Assembly: GCA_964017065.1 (NCBI GenBank)
Contig: OZ024789.1
Location: forward strand, 12,952,890-13,016,889
Direction of reading: 5' to 3'
Source of the DNA: Haliclona indistincta
Lineage: Eukaryota > Porifera > Demospongiae > Haplosclerida > Chalinidae
Length of the DNA: 64,000 nucleotides
Position 1 is the first letter of the stretch. Every line of letters starts with the position of its first letter. A model generated the notes under the pieces. It was given only the letters and a program-made list of their open reading frames with translations. It was not told the DNA's origin and did no database searches. The position numbers and the translations under genes are program-made. This document shows positions 21,984-33,482 of the stretch, piece after piece.

Positions 21984-24020
21984 AGTTACATGATGTTGGT
22001 GGCAATGAAGTGTGGGTATTGACAAGAGCTCTGGATATTAACTACTACAAGAAGATAAAACACGTACGTTATTCAGCAAAAAGGGCCAAACCCTAGATGC
22101 AATTGGCATAGCAACAATTTTTATACTACGTAAAAATGTACTTATGACCACTTTACCTGAAAGTTTTAGTGGATTAAAGTTATGGTATCAGTTCAGTAGT
22201 GTAAGTTATATCCCGCGTTAGCGGGATATATGACCCGTTATATTCCGCGGGAAAGGGCGCGCTCAAGTGAAGACGAGGAAGCGCCAAGGGCGAAGTCCAT
22301 GCAAGGCGCTTCTGAGACTTTACAAGAGCACTAGCCCTTTCCCGAGGGATATAACGGGTCGTACGTCCCGCCAACATGTGATATAACTTACTTGTACCAT
22401 GCTAAAAGGCTGTTCTGATCTCGGGCACATGACGCGGAGAGAAATATGACCCGTTATATCCCTCAAATAGTGCAATCTGATTGGTCAGAATAGTCTTAGT
22501 ATGGTATAAGAATGGTTATGTACTTGCCTTACGTATAATGACTTTTTATTGTTCACAAATGGTACTATATCAAGTTGATGGTTCGCTATAATAGATAGTA
22601 ACAGCAGAAAATATGATATACAAATTAGCAAACAATGCTTTCATATAGGGCGTTACTGCGTCGACTAGACATTATTGGTTTAGTAGTGAGCTTGATTGCC
22701 GCAGTATATGAAACAGTTGATTTAATTGAAAACGTTTCAATCCGAGGATCATCATCAGTTACAAAAGTGAACAGATGCAAGGTTTAAATAATAATTCTAC
22801 AAGTGGAAAACCATGCATGTGAAAGGTTATGTTTAGTTGTAAATAATATACCGTATAGCGGGAAATTTTCGCGGGAGAAAATTTTCGCAAATGTTCGAGA
22901 TAGAGCATTTCGCGAATAAAATTTTCACGTATCAGCGCTATTGCCCTATATTTTTCAACAAAAACAAGACATTCGCGGATAACATTTTCGCAAATAGCCT
23001 GTAATTCGCGAAATTCGCAAAATTTTTTCCCGCGAAACTTTCCCGCTATACGGTAGGGTTAAACTAGTATAAGGTGTAAACAAGAACACAATGAGCAGGA
23101 TAATCATACTCAATAAAACCACAAGCAAAAACAACACTGATGTCTTAAATGCTATGAGATGAGAGCCTCCAAACATTGTCTAGTACGTATCCTTGGTCGA
23201 GATTTAATGTGTTTTTGGTTCTCTTAATGTAGAGTGCCTCTTAACTTTTCTCTTGGACCAATTTGGTTCCATTGTCAAGACTTCAGCGTTGTTCCACAAA
23301 ATTGTGAGGTTTGTTATATTAACGTGTACAGCCAATCCATTGTTTGGGTCTTTGTTCTTTACTGCTCTCTTATGCTCAGTTAGTCTTAATTTGAGATTTC
23401 GTCCTGTTTCACCTACGTATACATGTCCACATTCACATACTATAATATTAATTTTTATGATTCAAAATTTCTATCAAAATGATGCTTTGGTTGATCATAT
23501 TTAATTCTGGGTTAAACAGAGAGAGCAGGAGCTAATGGAAAAGCTCAATGCTGCTCAACGTGATTCACAGGAGAAGGATCAGAAGTGCTCTAAACTAGAG
23601 GAGACTACCACACAGACTTCAACACTGCAAACACCAGCAGAGCCACAGACACCAGTTAAAGGTACATCAGTATAAATGTGTTATTGTGGACCTTCAATTA
23701 TTAAACACTTCTTAACAGGCACTAAACCAGAAGCCTATTCTCAAGCACCAAAGATTCCTAAACTGATGAAGCTTGTTGCTAAGAAGATACCGACCAAGTG
23801 GTATGAACTAGGTATTCAGCTGGAGATCGATATAGCTACACTACGCACATTTTCGGCACAAACCAGTGATCCAGTTGAACTCTGGAGTGTGGTGTTTGAC
23901 CAATGGAGGAAAGAGCAAAAGGTTCCATTCACCTGGGAGACTATCATCAACACACTAGTAGAAGCTGAGGAAATCAGTACAGCTGCTGGGATCAGGGAAT
24001 GGCTGGACAATAGATCATGA
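21984..24020 (+). CDS. KD-1 3' exons: coiled coil and Death domain
   Basis: Exons 21984-22063 (ELHDVGGNEVWVLTRALDI, end of the last Kelch blade), 23520-23661 (EQELMEKLNAAQRDSQEK, charged heptad-like coiled coil, then TPQ-rich linker) and 23719-24020 (Death domain, TGA stop). Phases are compatible throughout. The Death-fold part shows the family pattern: LMKLVAKKIPTKWYELGIQL, then DPVELWSVVFDQWRK and FTWETIINTLVEAE. Death domains form homotypic complexes in apoptosis and innate immune signalling. Compared with KD-2 and KD-3 this gene has an extra coiled coil and a clearly different Death domain. The 22064-23519 intron contains two hairpin MITEs and a retroelement remnant. Confidence 0.75.
22201..22391. 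mobile_element. Hairpin MITE A
   Basis: Near-palindromic element: left end TAAGTTATATCCCGCGTTAG, right end the inverse of TAAGTTATATCACATG, with arms sharing GACCCGTTATAT and GGGAAAGGGC. A related GACCCGTTATATCCC sequence follows at 22448. Lies in the KD-1 intron. Confidence 0.75.
22849..23055. mobile_element. Hairpin MITE B
   Basis: Terminal inverted repeats TACCGTATAGCGGGAAA...TTTCCCGCTATACGGTA with AT/CG-rich arms (TTTTCGCGGGA, inverse near 23020). About 207 bp, in the KD-1 intron. Confidence 0.8.
23203..23450 (-). pseudogene. GIY-YIG endonuclease remnant of a Penelope-like retroelement
   Basis: Minus-strand translation gives CECGHVYVGETGRNLKLRLT, followed by EHKRAV, NNGLAVHV and EPNWSKRKVKRHSTLRE, then a stop. 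This is the pattern of the GIY-YIG endonuclease domain at the C terminus of Penelope-like element proteins (VYVGETGR, EHK, E-x-W-x-x-R-K). No reverse transcriptase is seen at higher coordinates before KD-1 exon 23520, so it is a 5'-truncated insertion. Family choice is from memory; another GIY-YIG-bearing retroelement is possible. Confidence 0.7.
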
Positions 24021-24261
24021 AGTAGCTATCACTCATTCACATGCACCAGTTATACTGCTAGTCCTTGTGTGTACATGTACAAACCATGTAGTGACATAGA
24101 GTTCATGTATTATTCATAAGATGTACAAAAATTGCTTGTACTACAAAAATTGTAATACAGAATCTTCTAAAGTCTCTTCTCCTTCACTCGACTGGTGTGT
24201 GTGCTCTACAGCTCATCTTTGGTAGCTGGTTCTTCAGACTGAGGGAAAGAGATCAGGATAC

Positions 24262-27151
24262 CTCAGTAAAACACTGTATAAAAAAGGACACAAACAAGTA
24301 AATTAAAAAGATTTCTATCGAAATCGAAAGGATGTAGTGATGAAGAAATCTACCACTGGTTCACAATGTAAACTAACAAGGAACAAGCATGGAATGGTAA
24401 CACGATTGACTTGCTAACAGACCATAGATCCCTACATCAGTGGCTGCTGTGGCCAGACTATAGCTAGTTCAGCTAGTTACTGTTGACTGACACCTTGAAT
24501 TGAATTCAGCTTGTGACAAAATACTGATTTTATGTACAGCCACTGATGTAGGGATCTATGGTCTATTAGCAAATCAATCGTGTTACCATTCCATGCTTGT
24601 TCCTTGTTAGTTTACATTGTGAACCAGTGGTAGATGTCTTCATCACTACATCCTTTTGATTTCGATAGAAATCTTTTTAATATACTTGTTTGTGTCTTTT
24701 TTTCTTTTTCAGTGAAGTGCAGTTCAATATCATGCATGTACTGAGAAGTCTAGCTTTGTTTCCACCATTAGTTTAGTATTCCTGTTGTTGATGGCTTTTC
24801 TTAAACTTGTAGCTAAAATTGTTATGCTGTACATATCAGCTCTGCCTAGTCGCCTACGCATGCATGCAGTGCATACGAGCCCCGCCCACATTTGTTTGTA
24901 GACCTGTACGGCGGTCATAATTATCTGGCAAGCACAGAATGGCGATCCTACACGAGCTTACCGTTCTTCGAAGACTCCAGACAAATGCCGGGTATGTGCT
25001 CTCTGTGATACTGATGAGTGATCCATACGGCGCGGCGATACTCGATCTACCTGCTTGGCCGGTCACGTGCGCTAGCCACTGCTTGGTCACGTGCGTATTG
25101 CGCAATCACAATAATGGCGTCTAACACTAAGCTGACAATGGATCACGATCGAGAAATCGCGGAATTCATATCGCCGTTACGCTAAAAACAAGTTCAAAAG
25201 GGTGGTGCCTAAAACCCGGGACATGCGCGGGACGTCCCGCCGGGACAGGATGGCATCCAATCCCGTCCCAAGCTGAAATCGGGAAGCTCCTGCAAGCAGC
25301 GCAATGTTTAAGACAGCACTCTTCTAGCTTTGGTTGACTTTCTATGCCACCATAGATAAAAATTATTATCCGAATGCCATTGAGAAGTGAGTGTTGCAGA
25401 TCAAGAATGTTCTGCAACACTCATGAAGTGAGTGTTTGATGATAGGAATTATGAATGGAACATCAAAACAATGTGGTGTCAGCATGCTATTGATCGTCTA
25501 TGAACAGTGATAACTTTGCTTCAAGTAGTACACCATCCTATGTAAAAATGCAGTAGTTATAGACACCAATCCCAGCAATACCGTGACCGTTATAACAAGA
25601 CGATCTACAATAGAAACAATGTGCTGTTAATTCTTCAGTGTTCACAAACCATTTTATAAGACCACTGATCTCTTCTTATTATAATGCTTGCACATTCATG
25701 CCTATGCATTAATACTTACCTTTCTCGATAGACCGAATAAATCGGATAAGCAATACTGATTACAATTATTGGACTTTAGTGTCAACCTTTTGTTCCTGTA
25801 TAGTTACGTTCGACATAATTATGATCACTGGTAGCATTCGACTCATGCTGGAAATGTATAGTTAAGATCATTTATGTACACACAAATTCACATCACTTCT
25901 TCTCACTTTTATTTACTACACTGTAGCTACCATATCTCACCCTTTAAAGTAGTTAATAAAAACACTATAGAGTGTAATTACCTTTTTATGTGCTAAATAT
26001 TCCAAAGCTCTTCTTCCTTGTTTGTCGACTGTGTATCTCAATTGATCAACCTAATCTAAGGTTGTCAATTTGATGTTGTGAAAGATGAACATAACTGCTG
26101 TTGAACAGCTGAAAATAAGAGATTCCCTTTGAGTCGATAGCCAGAGATGGAAATTCACTAGAGACGGAACAATTCAGTGTACACTTATGCAGTTTAAATG
26201 AATATATCAGTATTGCTACTAACTAGCTTATCCGAGAAAGGTAAGGTAAGTATTATAATGAGAAAGGTGAGTATTAATGCATAGGCATGAATGTGCAAGC
26301 AATATAATAAGAAGAGATCAGTGGTCTTATAAAATGGTTTGTGAACACTGAAGAATGAACAGCACATTGTTCTATTGTACTGAGATCGTCTTGTTATAAC
26401 GGTCACGGTATTGTTGGGAGTAGTCAGTAGTGTCCGACTATAACTACTGTATTTTTACATAGGATGGTGTACTACTTGAAGGCAAAGACAAAGTTATCAC
26501 TGTCCATAGACGATCAATAGCATGCTGACACCACATAGTTTTGATGTTCCATTCATAATTCGAAAAGTCATGAACGTACGTAACTGCAGGCTTCTTGATC
26601 TACAGCACTCACTTCTCAATGGCATTGATAATAATTTTTATCTTTGGTGGCATAGAAAGTCAACCAAAGCTAGAAGAGTGCTGTCTTAAACATTGCGCTG
26701 CTTGCAGGAGCTTCCTGATTTCAGCTTGGGACGGGATTGGATGGTCCTGTCCCGGCGGGACGTCCCGCGCATGTCCCGTCCCGTCCCGGGTTTTAGGCAC
26801 CACCGTTCAAAAGGCACATGCCAGGGGAATTTCACGGCTGTTCGTGGGTGTTTTGATCTCGGCACTGCTCACGTAAAGGCGCTAGGCGAGTGGAAGAAAG
26901 AAAGAAAGAAGAAGAAGAAAACGAAGATGACGAAAGTCGATTTTCACCGTTTTCAGGTTCGTCACTTTAGTAACAATTTCGAGCAATCTCCTTGCTACTG
27001 TAAGATGGGGCAACGCCAGAGAGCAGATCTAAGTGTCTTTGGACGTCTAAAATTCATCACCAGGCGAAATATCAGCGTTTGAACGCTAATACATTGTATG
27101 TAGCCGCCATCTTGTTTTCTCGTTCATCCCTACATACCGTGCCTCCCTAAT
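24262..27151. repeat. Dispersed repeat family R1, copy A (interrupted)
   Basis: Begins with a 145-bp inverted-repeat pair (24300-24440 against 24538-24690; AGACCATAGATCCCTACATC and inverse), then a unique tail ending CCCTACATACC...CCTCCCTAAT at 27151. Interrupted at 25200 by a foldback element and resuming at 26805. The tail includes a purine-rich GAAGAAGAAG stretch. No coding potential recognised. Other copies: 38940-40174 and 42018-43247. Confidence 0.75.
25201..26804. mobile_element. Foldback (long inverted repeat) transposon with 9-bp target duplication
   Basis: 1604 bp with perfect 9-bp flanks GTTCAAAAG at 25192-25200 and 26805-26813; the uninterrupted sequence in R1 copies B and C has a single GTTCAAAAG. 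Ends are GGTGGTGCCTAAAACCCGGG and its inverse. Inverted arms extend about 550-600 bp each with some divergence, leaving a short central spacer around 25800-26200. No open frame. A 9-bp duplication is typical of Mutator-like and foldback elements, so it is probably non-autonomous. Confidence 0.88.
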
Positions 27152-28612
27152 ACCAGTAAACCTTTTTATTATGGTACCGGTGATGGTGGTTCCACACTTG
27201 AGTGTGTTGCCGCGAGGATCCTTCACGATCGACAATGAAGCAGAGTCTGACTCCCAAATATACTGTTCATCATCATTGTGTTTAGATGTACACGATCAGC
27301 AACTAGACACAAAGAGACGAGATCATGATGATAATATAGTGTGTGTTAGACAAAGCGACGAAAAAGAGGCTGACAAGATTGGAAAGAGAGAGAGGAAACG
27401 AAACAATAATTATAGTGAAGATTATTTTAGATTTTTAAACAAGGAAAAGAAAAGGTACTAGTTCCAAGGTTATGTTCAAGTAATTGATCATGAAATATAG
27501 ATCCCAATTCAACACCAGTAGCTGCTGATCCCAACATCAGTGGCTCAGCGGTGTTGGGATCAGCAGACACTGATCCCCTGAGCCTTGTGGCTATATGAAG
27601 TCATACCCCAGCCACTGAGACTCTAGCACTGACAGCTGTGAGCTTCAGAACACTCACACAATATAGAAAGTTTCGTTTCCAGTAATAATGTGAAGGGCAG
27701 TCCAGTAGTCCAGTAAAAGGTAAAAGGGCAGTCCAGTAGTCCAGTCCAGCGAATAGGTACACCCCCAGTGGGCGGATTCTTTAAATATTCACTGCCCACA
27801 CTGGGAGTGAATTTCTAAACAATCCACTCACTGGGAGTGGCAATCTGCCCAGTGATTGCCCACTGGGCAGATTCTTGGAATTTACAATAGTTGTACAGTT
27901 GTTAGCTAAGATGTTGCATAACGGAAGCGAAAGCGGAAGTATGACGTTGGCCAATCAAACGCATGTAAGCGTGACTAACTGAAGCTGTACACGTGATGAA
28001 AAGCGAATTTGATTGGCCAGCGTCACACTTCTGCTCTCGCTTCCATTATGCAAGATCTTTGCAAACAACTGTATAGTTGTAAACAAGACTCTCATTAATT
28101 TGCACCAGCTGGATTTAACGGGCCAGCCCACTTAAAGCCAGCGGACCGTTTTAAGGTTACAAAATGGTCCATAACAAAAACTGAGGTTTACGCAGTGTTT
28201 ACGAACCGTAAATCTGGAATGTTCGTTGTTAAAATTTTTTCGTGGGTAGGATAAGATCAATCAGGAAATTTTTTAACAACGAAAATTTTTATACACGAGT
28301 AGCATCCTAGAAGTTTATGCTCAAGAGCTTGGCTGTAATGTTTGAATGAGTTCAGTGGATCATGTGCTATAGTGTATCACGTTTTTTATAAAAATAAAAG
28401 TAATAACTAATGCTACTACCACTTCATGAAGTAGGGCTACTGTCGGCTGTGTAGATAGTATATTAGCTAAATAACAGAGGCCATATAGCTGCAATAGGTA
28501 ATTTGGATGTAAAAGAGTGGGCAGGCATGACGTCACATTCTAAGAATTTGATAATGTATTCATGAATTGCCAATTCCTCATGTAATGAATAGTGGCAAGC
28601 TAGGTCATAGCA
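27152..28612. other. Intergenic region with palindromes, no gene recognised
   Basis: A 97-codon frame at 27171-27461 has no recognisable motif. A hairpin lies at 27520-27572 (GCTGCTGATCCCAACA and inverse). A local repeat of GGGCAGTCCAGTAGTCCAG occurs twice at 27697-27745. Two further inverted repeats follow at 27881 and about 28220-28290. The promoter of KD-2 should be in the last few hundred bases. Confidence 0.6.
27881..28084. mobile_element. Hairpin MITE C
   Basis: About 200 bp near-palindrome: TTTACAATAGTTGTACAGTT at the left, inverse (AACAACTGTATAGTTGTAAA) at the right, with inner arms sharing CATAACGGAAGCGA and TGGCCAATCAAA. Confidence 0.75.
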
Positions 28613-30550
28613 ATGGCAGATCAATCTACTACAGTAGGTGATGGCTACACACCAGTTGGTCGATACTCTCATGTTGCTGCTACCATTGACTGTAAGCTGT
28701 ATGTGTGGGGAGGATGGAGGAAGGATAGTCCACATGTACATGATGGACCAGAGAAGACTAGACTTACTTCAATTGTAGAGGTCTTAGACTTAAAGGTAAG
28801 ATTCAGAAGAATTTTGCTGAATGTTAAGTAATAATTCAGGAGATGGAGTGGAGTGTCCACCATACTAAAGGTGATCCTCCATTGGGAGTGGCCTGGTGTG
28901 CCTACACTGTGGTGGGCAAGAGGATCATCATATATGGCGGATTCTGTCAGCATGATAACTGCTACCACAACACACTTCATGAGCTGGACACCTCGATACT
29001 AACATGGAGGCAGCTAGCAGCTAGTGATGCTTCTGGAGCTCCTATGAAGAAGTGGGATTGTGGACTAGTAGCTTATAACAGTACTGGAGATCCTGAGAAG
29101 CTAGCAGTGTTTGGAGGATATGGAGAGCTAATTGAAACCCAGCCACACTCAGAATATAGTAGAGTGCCAGGATATGACAGACATATAACAAATGAGATTC
29201 ACTGTTTCACATCAGGTGAATTGATTCAATATGATTGTTAATATGATGTGTTTCCACTGTTTTGGTGTTTAGATACTTGGTCAAGCCCTGCAGTGGCTGG
29301 AGAGAGGCCACCTCCAATCTTAGGTTTCTCGTATTCTAAAATCTCGGATTATGAGGTGGCCATGTTTGGAGGATATGCTGTTGGAAGAAAATTAAACGAC
29401 TTATACATTCTGCGGTTCACAGACTTTGTATGTTATGTTTCAATCACTATAGCTAACACCTATATCATTTTTATTATAGCATGTACATTGTGCTCGTGTG
29501 GTGAAACCAGAGATGGTCCCATGGCCTTGTGCAAGAAGCCATCACTCCTCATGTGTGCTGGCTAGTCCACTCACTGGTCACAGGAACACACACGTTCTCA
29601 GCACTGGTGGTGAGGGTGATGATGGAGAATCAAATAGTGACGTGTGGATCGGTGACTATAACAAAGAGACAGTAGCCTGGAAGCAAGTATGTCTTTCATA
29701 ATAACCACACAACAATAGGTTAGTTTCCATACAGATTGCAATACCTGAGCCCCAACTGGTCAGAATCCAGCGACAGCGTCACTCAGTTGCAGTTGGCAGA
29801 CTAAATGTCTCTCAAGTCATTGTAGTAATACATGGTGGAGTGGATAAACTGGTCAGAGATGATAGAATTGCTCAACAACAAAATATGCTAGCAGACACTA
29901 GCATACTGGAGTTTGGTTAGTTAGCATAATGAATTAAGTCAGTGTAAACTCCTAAATTTGTTAGAATTGCATGATGTTGGTAGCAATGAAGTGTGGGTAT
30001 TGACAAGAGCTCTGGATCTCAGGTACTATCAGAAGTTGAGTGATGTGAAATTGCGGAAAAGAGTAAAAGATCTTGAGAATCTATTGCCTGGATCAACCAA
30101 AACCACGCCCCTATCACTTGCTGGTACCATATTCAATTGGTAATGCATTCGTACCATTGTTCTAATGTAGGTCCATTTATCAAGCCAAAGCAATTTGTCC
30201 GTGGTATTTCTATTGATCCTTGTGGTCGTTCATTGGATATGCAAGTGCTCGCATATTGTGAGCACAACGGCCAATCTATTCGTATTATCGATGAACTGGC
30301 ACCTGATTGGATAAAGATTGGGTATTTGTTGTACTTTAGTTCCAGTGATCTTGACAGTATTTCTCAACAGTACTCTAATTCAAGAGATTCATGCAAGGAT
30401 ATGTTGAGCAAATGGCTTGATGGCTGCTGTGATCAGTATGATAACCGTCCTAAAACGTGGACCACTCTGCTGGAGGTGATCGAGGCTGCTCGTTGGGGAA
30501 CATTAGTTAATGAAATACAGGAGATCATCTTTCCTGACAAATCACAGTAG
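28613..30550 (+). CDS. KD-2: Kelch-repeat protein with C-terminal Death domain
   Basis: Seven exons: 28613-28795, 28840-29215, 29273-29427, 29480-29686, 29735-29915, 29965-30123, 30171-30550; all phases match, giving 546 residues. Introns are 44-57 bp. Kelch blades with VGRYSHVAATIDCKLYVWGG, GVAWCAYTVVGKRIIIYGG, LAVFGGYGEL, PPPILGFSYSK...VAMFGGY, STGGEG and VVIHGG suggest five to six blades of a propeller. Residues about 458-542 form a Death domain (IRIIDELAPDWIKIGYLLYF, then CKDMLSKWLDG and TWTTLLEVIEAARW). No signal peptide or membrane segment, so probably cytoplasmic. The combination suggests a ligand- or partner-binding propeller coupled to Death-domain signalling; function is inferred. 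KD-3 is an intact paralogue. Confidence 0.88.
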
Positions 30551-30744
30551 TACTTGAATGCTTGACATTATCGAATCAGCTAAACTTTAGTTGCATTGCT
30601 GGTAATTAAATGTTAGTTAGCCTAGCAACTCTAGTAATAATTAGTGGAAAGTTTTATATTTTCAAAATTGAAATCATTATCCCATTTGAACTTAATAAGT
30701 CTATACTTTTTAAAAGTGATATTAAGTTATACTGTCAAGCTAGA

Positions 30745-31007
30745 TCCCACAGGAGGAGGATGAAGAAGGCGCTGATGAGGGGGTTGGAGATGATGCAGTG
30801 TGTTCAGCTACCCAGTGTATACGACCCATGGCTAATGAGATCAGCTGGGTGCAGTGTGACCAGTGCCAGCAATGGTTCCACCTACTGTGTGTTGAACTCA
30901 CCACAGAGAGTGTGCAGAAGATAGACAGCTATAGCTGCTTCCCTTGTCGTCATGTACCCACACCTCCTCCTCCTCCCTCATCTAGACCTCTCACTACAGC
31001 CTCATAG
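30745..31007 (+). pseudogene. Orphan copy 1 of the KDM5 C-terminal PHD exon
   Basis: Nearly identical to 6421-6673 of KDM5, including the final PHD finger (CDQCQQWFHLLCVEL), proline stretch, stop, 3'UTR and AATAAA. The upstream part of the exon and all other KDM5 exons are missing, and there is no evident start. It ends where the antisense tyrosinase copy begins, repeating the same junction three times in the region. Confidence 0.85.
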
Positions 31008-31259
31008 CTAGCTAGCCGCATCATTGTATTATAATACAGTACCAATCATTATATATTGTGTGTACCACAGCAACAGCTAATATATTGTACAGTAGCCATA
31101 ACTATCTACTGGATCCTTTTTAGTCACTATAATAATAAACAACTTTTTAACTCACTGTCACTTAGGAAAAATGTGCTAATTGCACTACCTATCACAACTA
31201 ATACTAGCTAAAATCACTACTACTGTCTGAGGTTAATGACCCATTAGTGCAGTCTCTTG

Positions 31260-32128
31260 TTATGCTACTAGGCAAGCTATGATAACAGCAACAGCTACCA
31301 TCACTCCAGTGATGACATTCCTTTTGGCACTGGAGAGATCACAGTTATAACCCATGTTTTCACTTGTCTCAAACATATCTGCATTAGTGTAGACTGGCAG
31401 GAATGGAACCAATAGATCATGAAGACCATGACCTGCAAACCTGGCAGGTAGATTGCGATTAGGATATTTAGCGTTAGGGTATCGCTCTATCCAGCGTTGA
31501 AACAAGCAATCGATAGTAGCATGGTGATTTAAGAACAGAGGGTCATTAGCAGAACCAGGAACATTAGCCATTGTTCCTCTGACCAGAAGATGTACCTGTA
31601 ATGTGTGATAATAAGCTACTAAATCAAGTGATCATGACTTACTGTGTTGTGTAGTCTCCGTGGGATGCCATCAGCACCACAAAACACTTCATTGTTAGGT
31701 TGTGGAGATACACAAAAATGTCTTTCGGCAAAGTTAGTATCCCAGCCCTCTAGGTAGTTGCTGAAGCTATCCATGTTTTCCTTGTTAAAGATTGGTTCAT
31801 CGCTACTTAAGACTCTGTACTCACTCAATGTTCTAATAGCTGTTACTGTTTTATCTTTTCTTGGCCACTTTGGATTATCTTGTTCACACAGACTTGCATC
31901 AGTGCATCGTGTCAGTCGATCATGATTGAACTATAGAATCTTGAACTGGATTGCATTTTGCTCTAAAGAGAGTATCTTCAATGCTTGGATCATATAAACA
32001 TACAGGTTTCCAACTATCACCATAAAATTCACCAGTTACATTGCCATCATCATCTATACTGCCAAGTTTGTTTGGCACAAACAGACTCATTCGATCGGAT
32101 GTCTCCATCCAATTCCAATAAGGAATTG
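31260..32128 (-). pseudogene. Tyrosinase copy T1, truncated (exons 2 and 3 only)
   Basis: Exon 3 (GTMANVPGSANDPLFLNHHA, C-terminal membrane segment) is intact; exon 2 is present with differences, including an insertion breaking the frame near 31920 (QSIVQS then stop), and stops abruptly at 32128 in front of Kelch-Death gene debris. Exon 1 with the signal peptide and first copper-site residues is absent. Confidence 0.85.
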
Positions 32129-32149
32129 TTAGCTACCAATTCTGCTATG

Positions 32150-32760
32150 GTACGAGTTAGCTGCAACTCCAGTATGCTAGCAGACACTAGCATACTGGAG
32201 TTTGGCATAATGAATTGATTCTCTCTATTATTCTTTAGTGTTAGTGGTAATGAAGTGTGAGTATTGACCAGAGCTCTGGATCTCAGCTACTACCAGAAGT
32301 TGAATGATGTCAAATTGCGGAAGATCTTGCTGCTTGGAGCAACCAAAACAATGCCATATCACTTCCTGGTACTATAAAAATTCCCTTTCAACTATGGTAA
32401 TCCATTCATACCATTGTTCTAATGCATTCATACCATTGTTCTAATGTAGGTCCATTTATCAACCCAAAGCAGTTTGTTAGTTGTATTTCTATTGATCCTG
32501 TGGTTGTCCACTGGATATGAAAGAGCTCCCATATTGTGAGCACAACAACCAATCTTGATCAACTGTACTCTAGTTTGAGAGATTCATGTGTGGATATGTT
32601 GAGCAAATGACTTGATGGTTACTGTGACCAGTATGATAACCGCCCTAAAACATGGACCACCATTCTGCTGGAGGTGATCAAGGATGCTCGCTGGAAACAA
32701 TAGTTAATACAAGATATTGTTTTTACTGACAAATCACAGTAGCTAGTGCTTGCATGCTTG
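32150..32760 (+). pseudogene. Kelch-Death gene fragments (exons 5-7)
   Basis: Pieces of exon 5 end (CTAGCATACTGGAGTTTGG), exon 6 (GTGAGTATTGACCAGAGCTC) and exon 7 (Death domain, GACCAGTATGATAACCGCCC) with stops and deletions. Nearly the same fragment set recurs at 36405-37001. Confidence 0.75.
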
Positions 32761-32959
32761 ACATTATTTTCAGCTAAACTTTAGTTCCATTGCTAATAAT
32801 TTAACCAAGAGCCCATAATCTAACGTAAAAATATTTTATTTTGGTTTAGTATAGTTGGCGTATAGTAATTATAACTAAAGTTTAGTATACTGGTACAATG
32901 CATTTTGTAATTTCAAATGAATCACATATCCAATTTGAAAAATGATAATTAAGTTACAC

Positions 32960-33239
32960 TAGATCATCTAGACAGGAGGAGCTTCTGACAAGGGATATGG
33001 AGACGATGCAGTGTGTTCAGCTACCCAGTGTATACGACCCATGGCTAATGAGATCAGCTGGGTGCAGTGTGACCAGTGCCAGCAATGGTTCCACCTACTG
33101 TGTGTTGGACTCACCACAGAGAGTGTCCAGAAGATAGACAGCTATAGCTGCTTCCCTTGTCGTCATGTACCCACTCCTCCTCCTCCTCCTCCTCCCTCAT
33201 CTATAGACCTCTCACTACAGCCTCATAGCTGGCTAGCCG
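32960..33239 (+). pseudogene. Orphan copy 2 of the KDM5 C-terminal PHD exon
   Basis: Same PHD finger and 3'UTR as in KDM5, starting in CAGGAGGAGCTTCTGACAAG. Longer run of CCT codons than the original and a base insertion after the proline stretch that shifts the last codons. No upstream exon. Confidence 0.85.
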
Positions 33240-33482
33240 CATCATCATTGTATTATAAACAGTACCAATCATTATATATTGTGTGTACCACAGCAACAGC
33301 TAATATATTGTACAGTAGCCATAACTATCTACTGGATCCTTTTTAGTCACTATAATAATAAACAACTTTTTAACTCACTGTCACTTGGGAAAAATGTGCT
33401 AATTGCACTACCTATCACAACTAATACTAGCTAAAATCACTACTACTGTCTGAGGTTAATGACCCATTAGTGCAGTCTCTTG

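Noticed and set aside
27171..27461. 97-codon charged open frame
   Set aside because: Begins just after R1 copy A, has no recognisable motif, splice partner or paralogue in the window; kept as unassigned.
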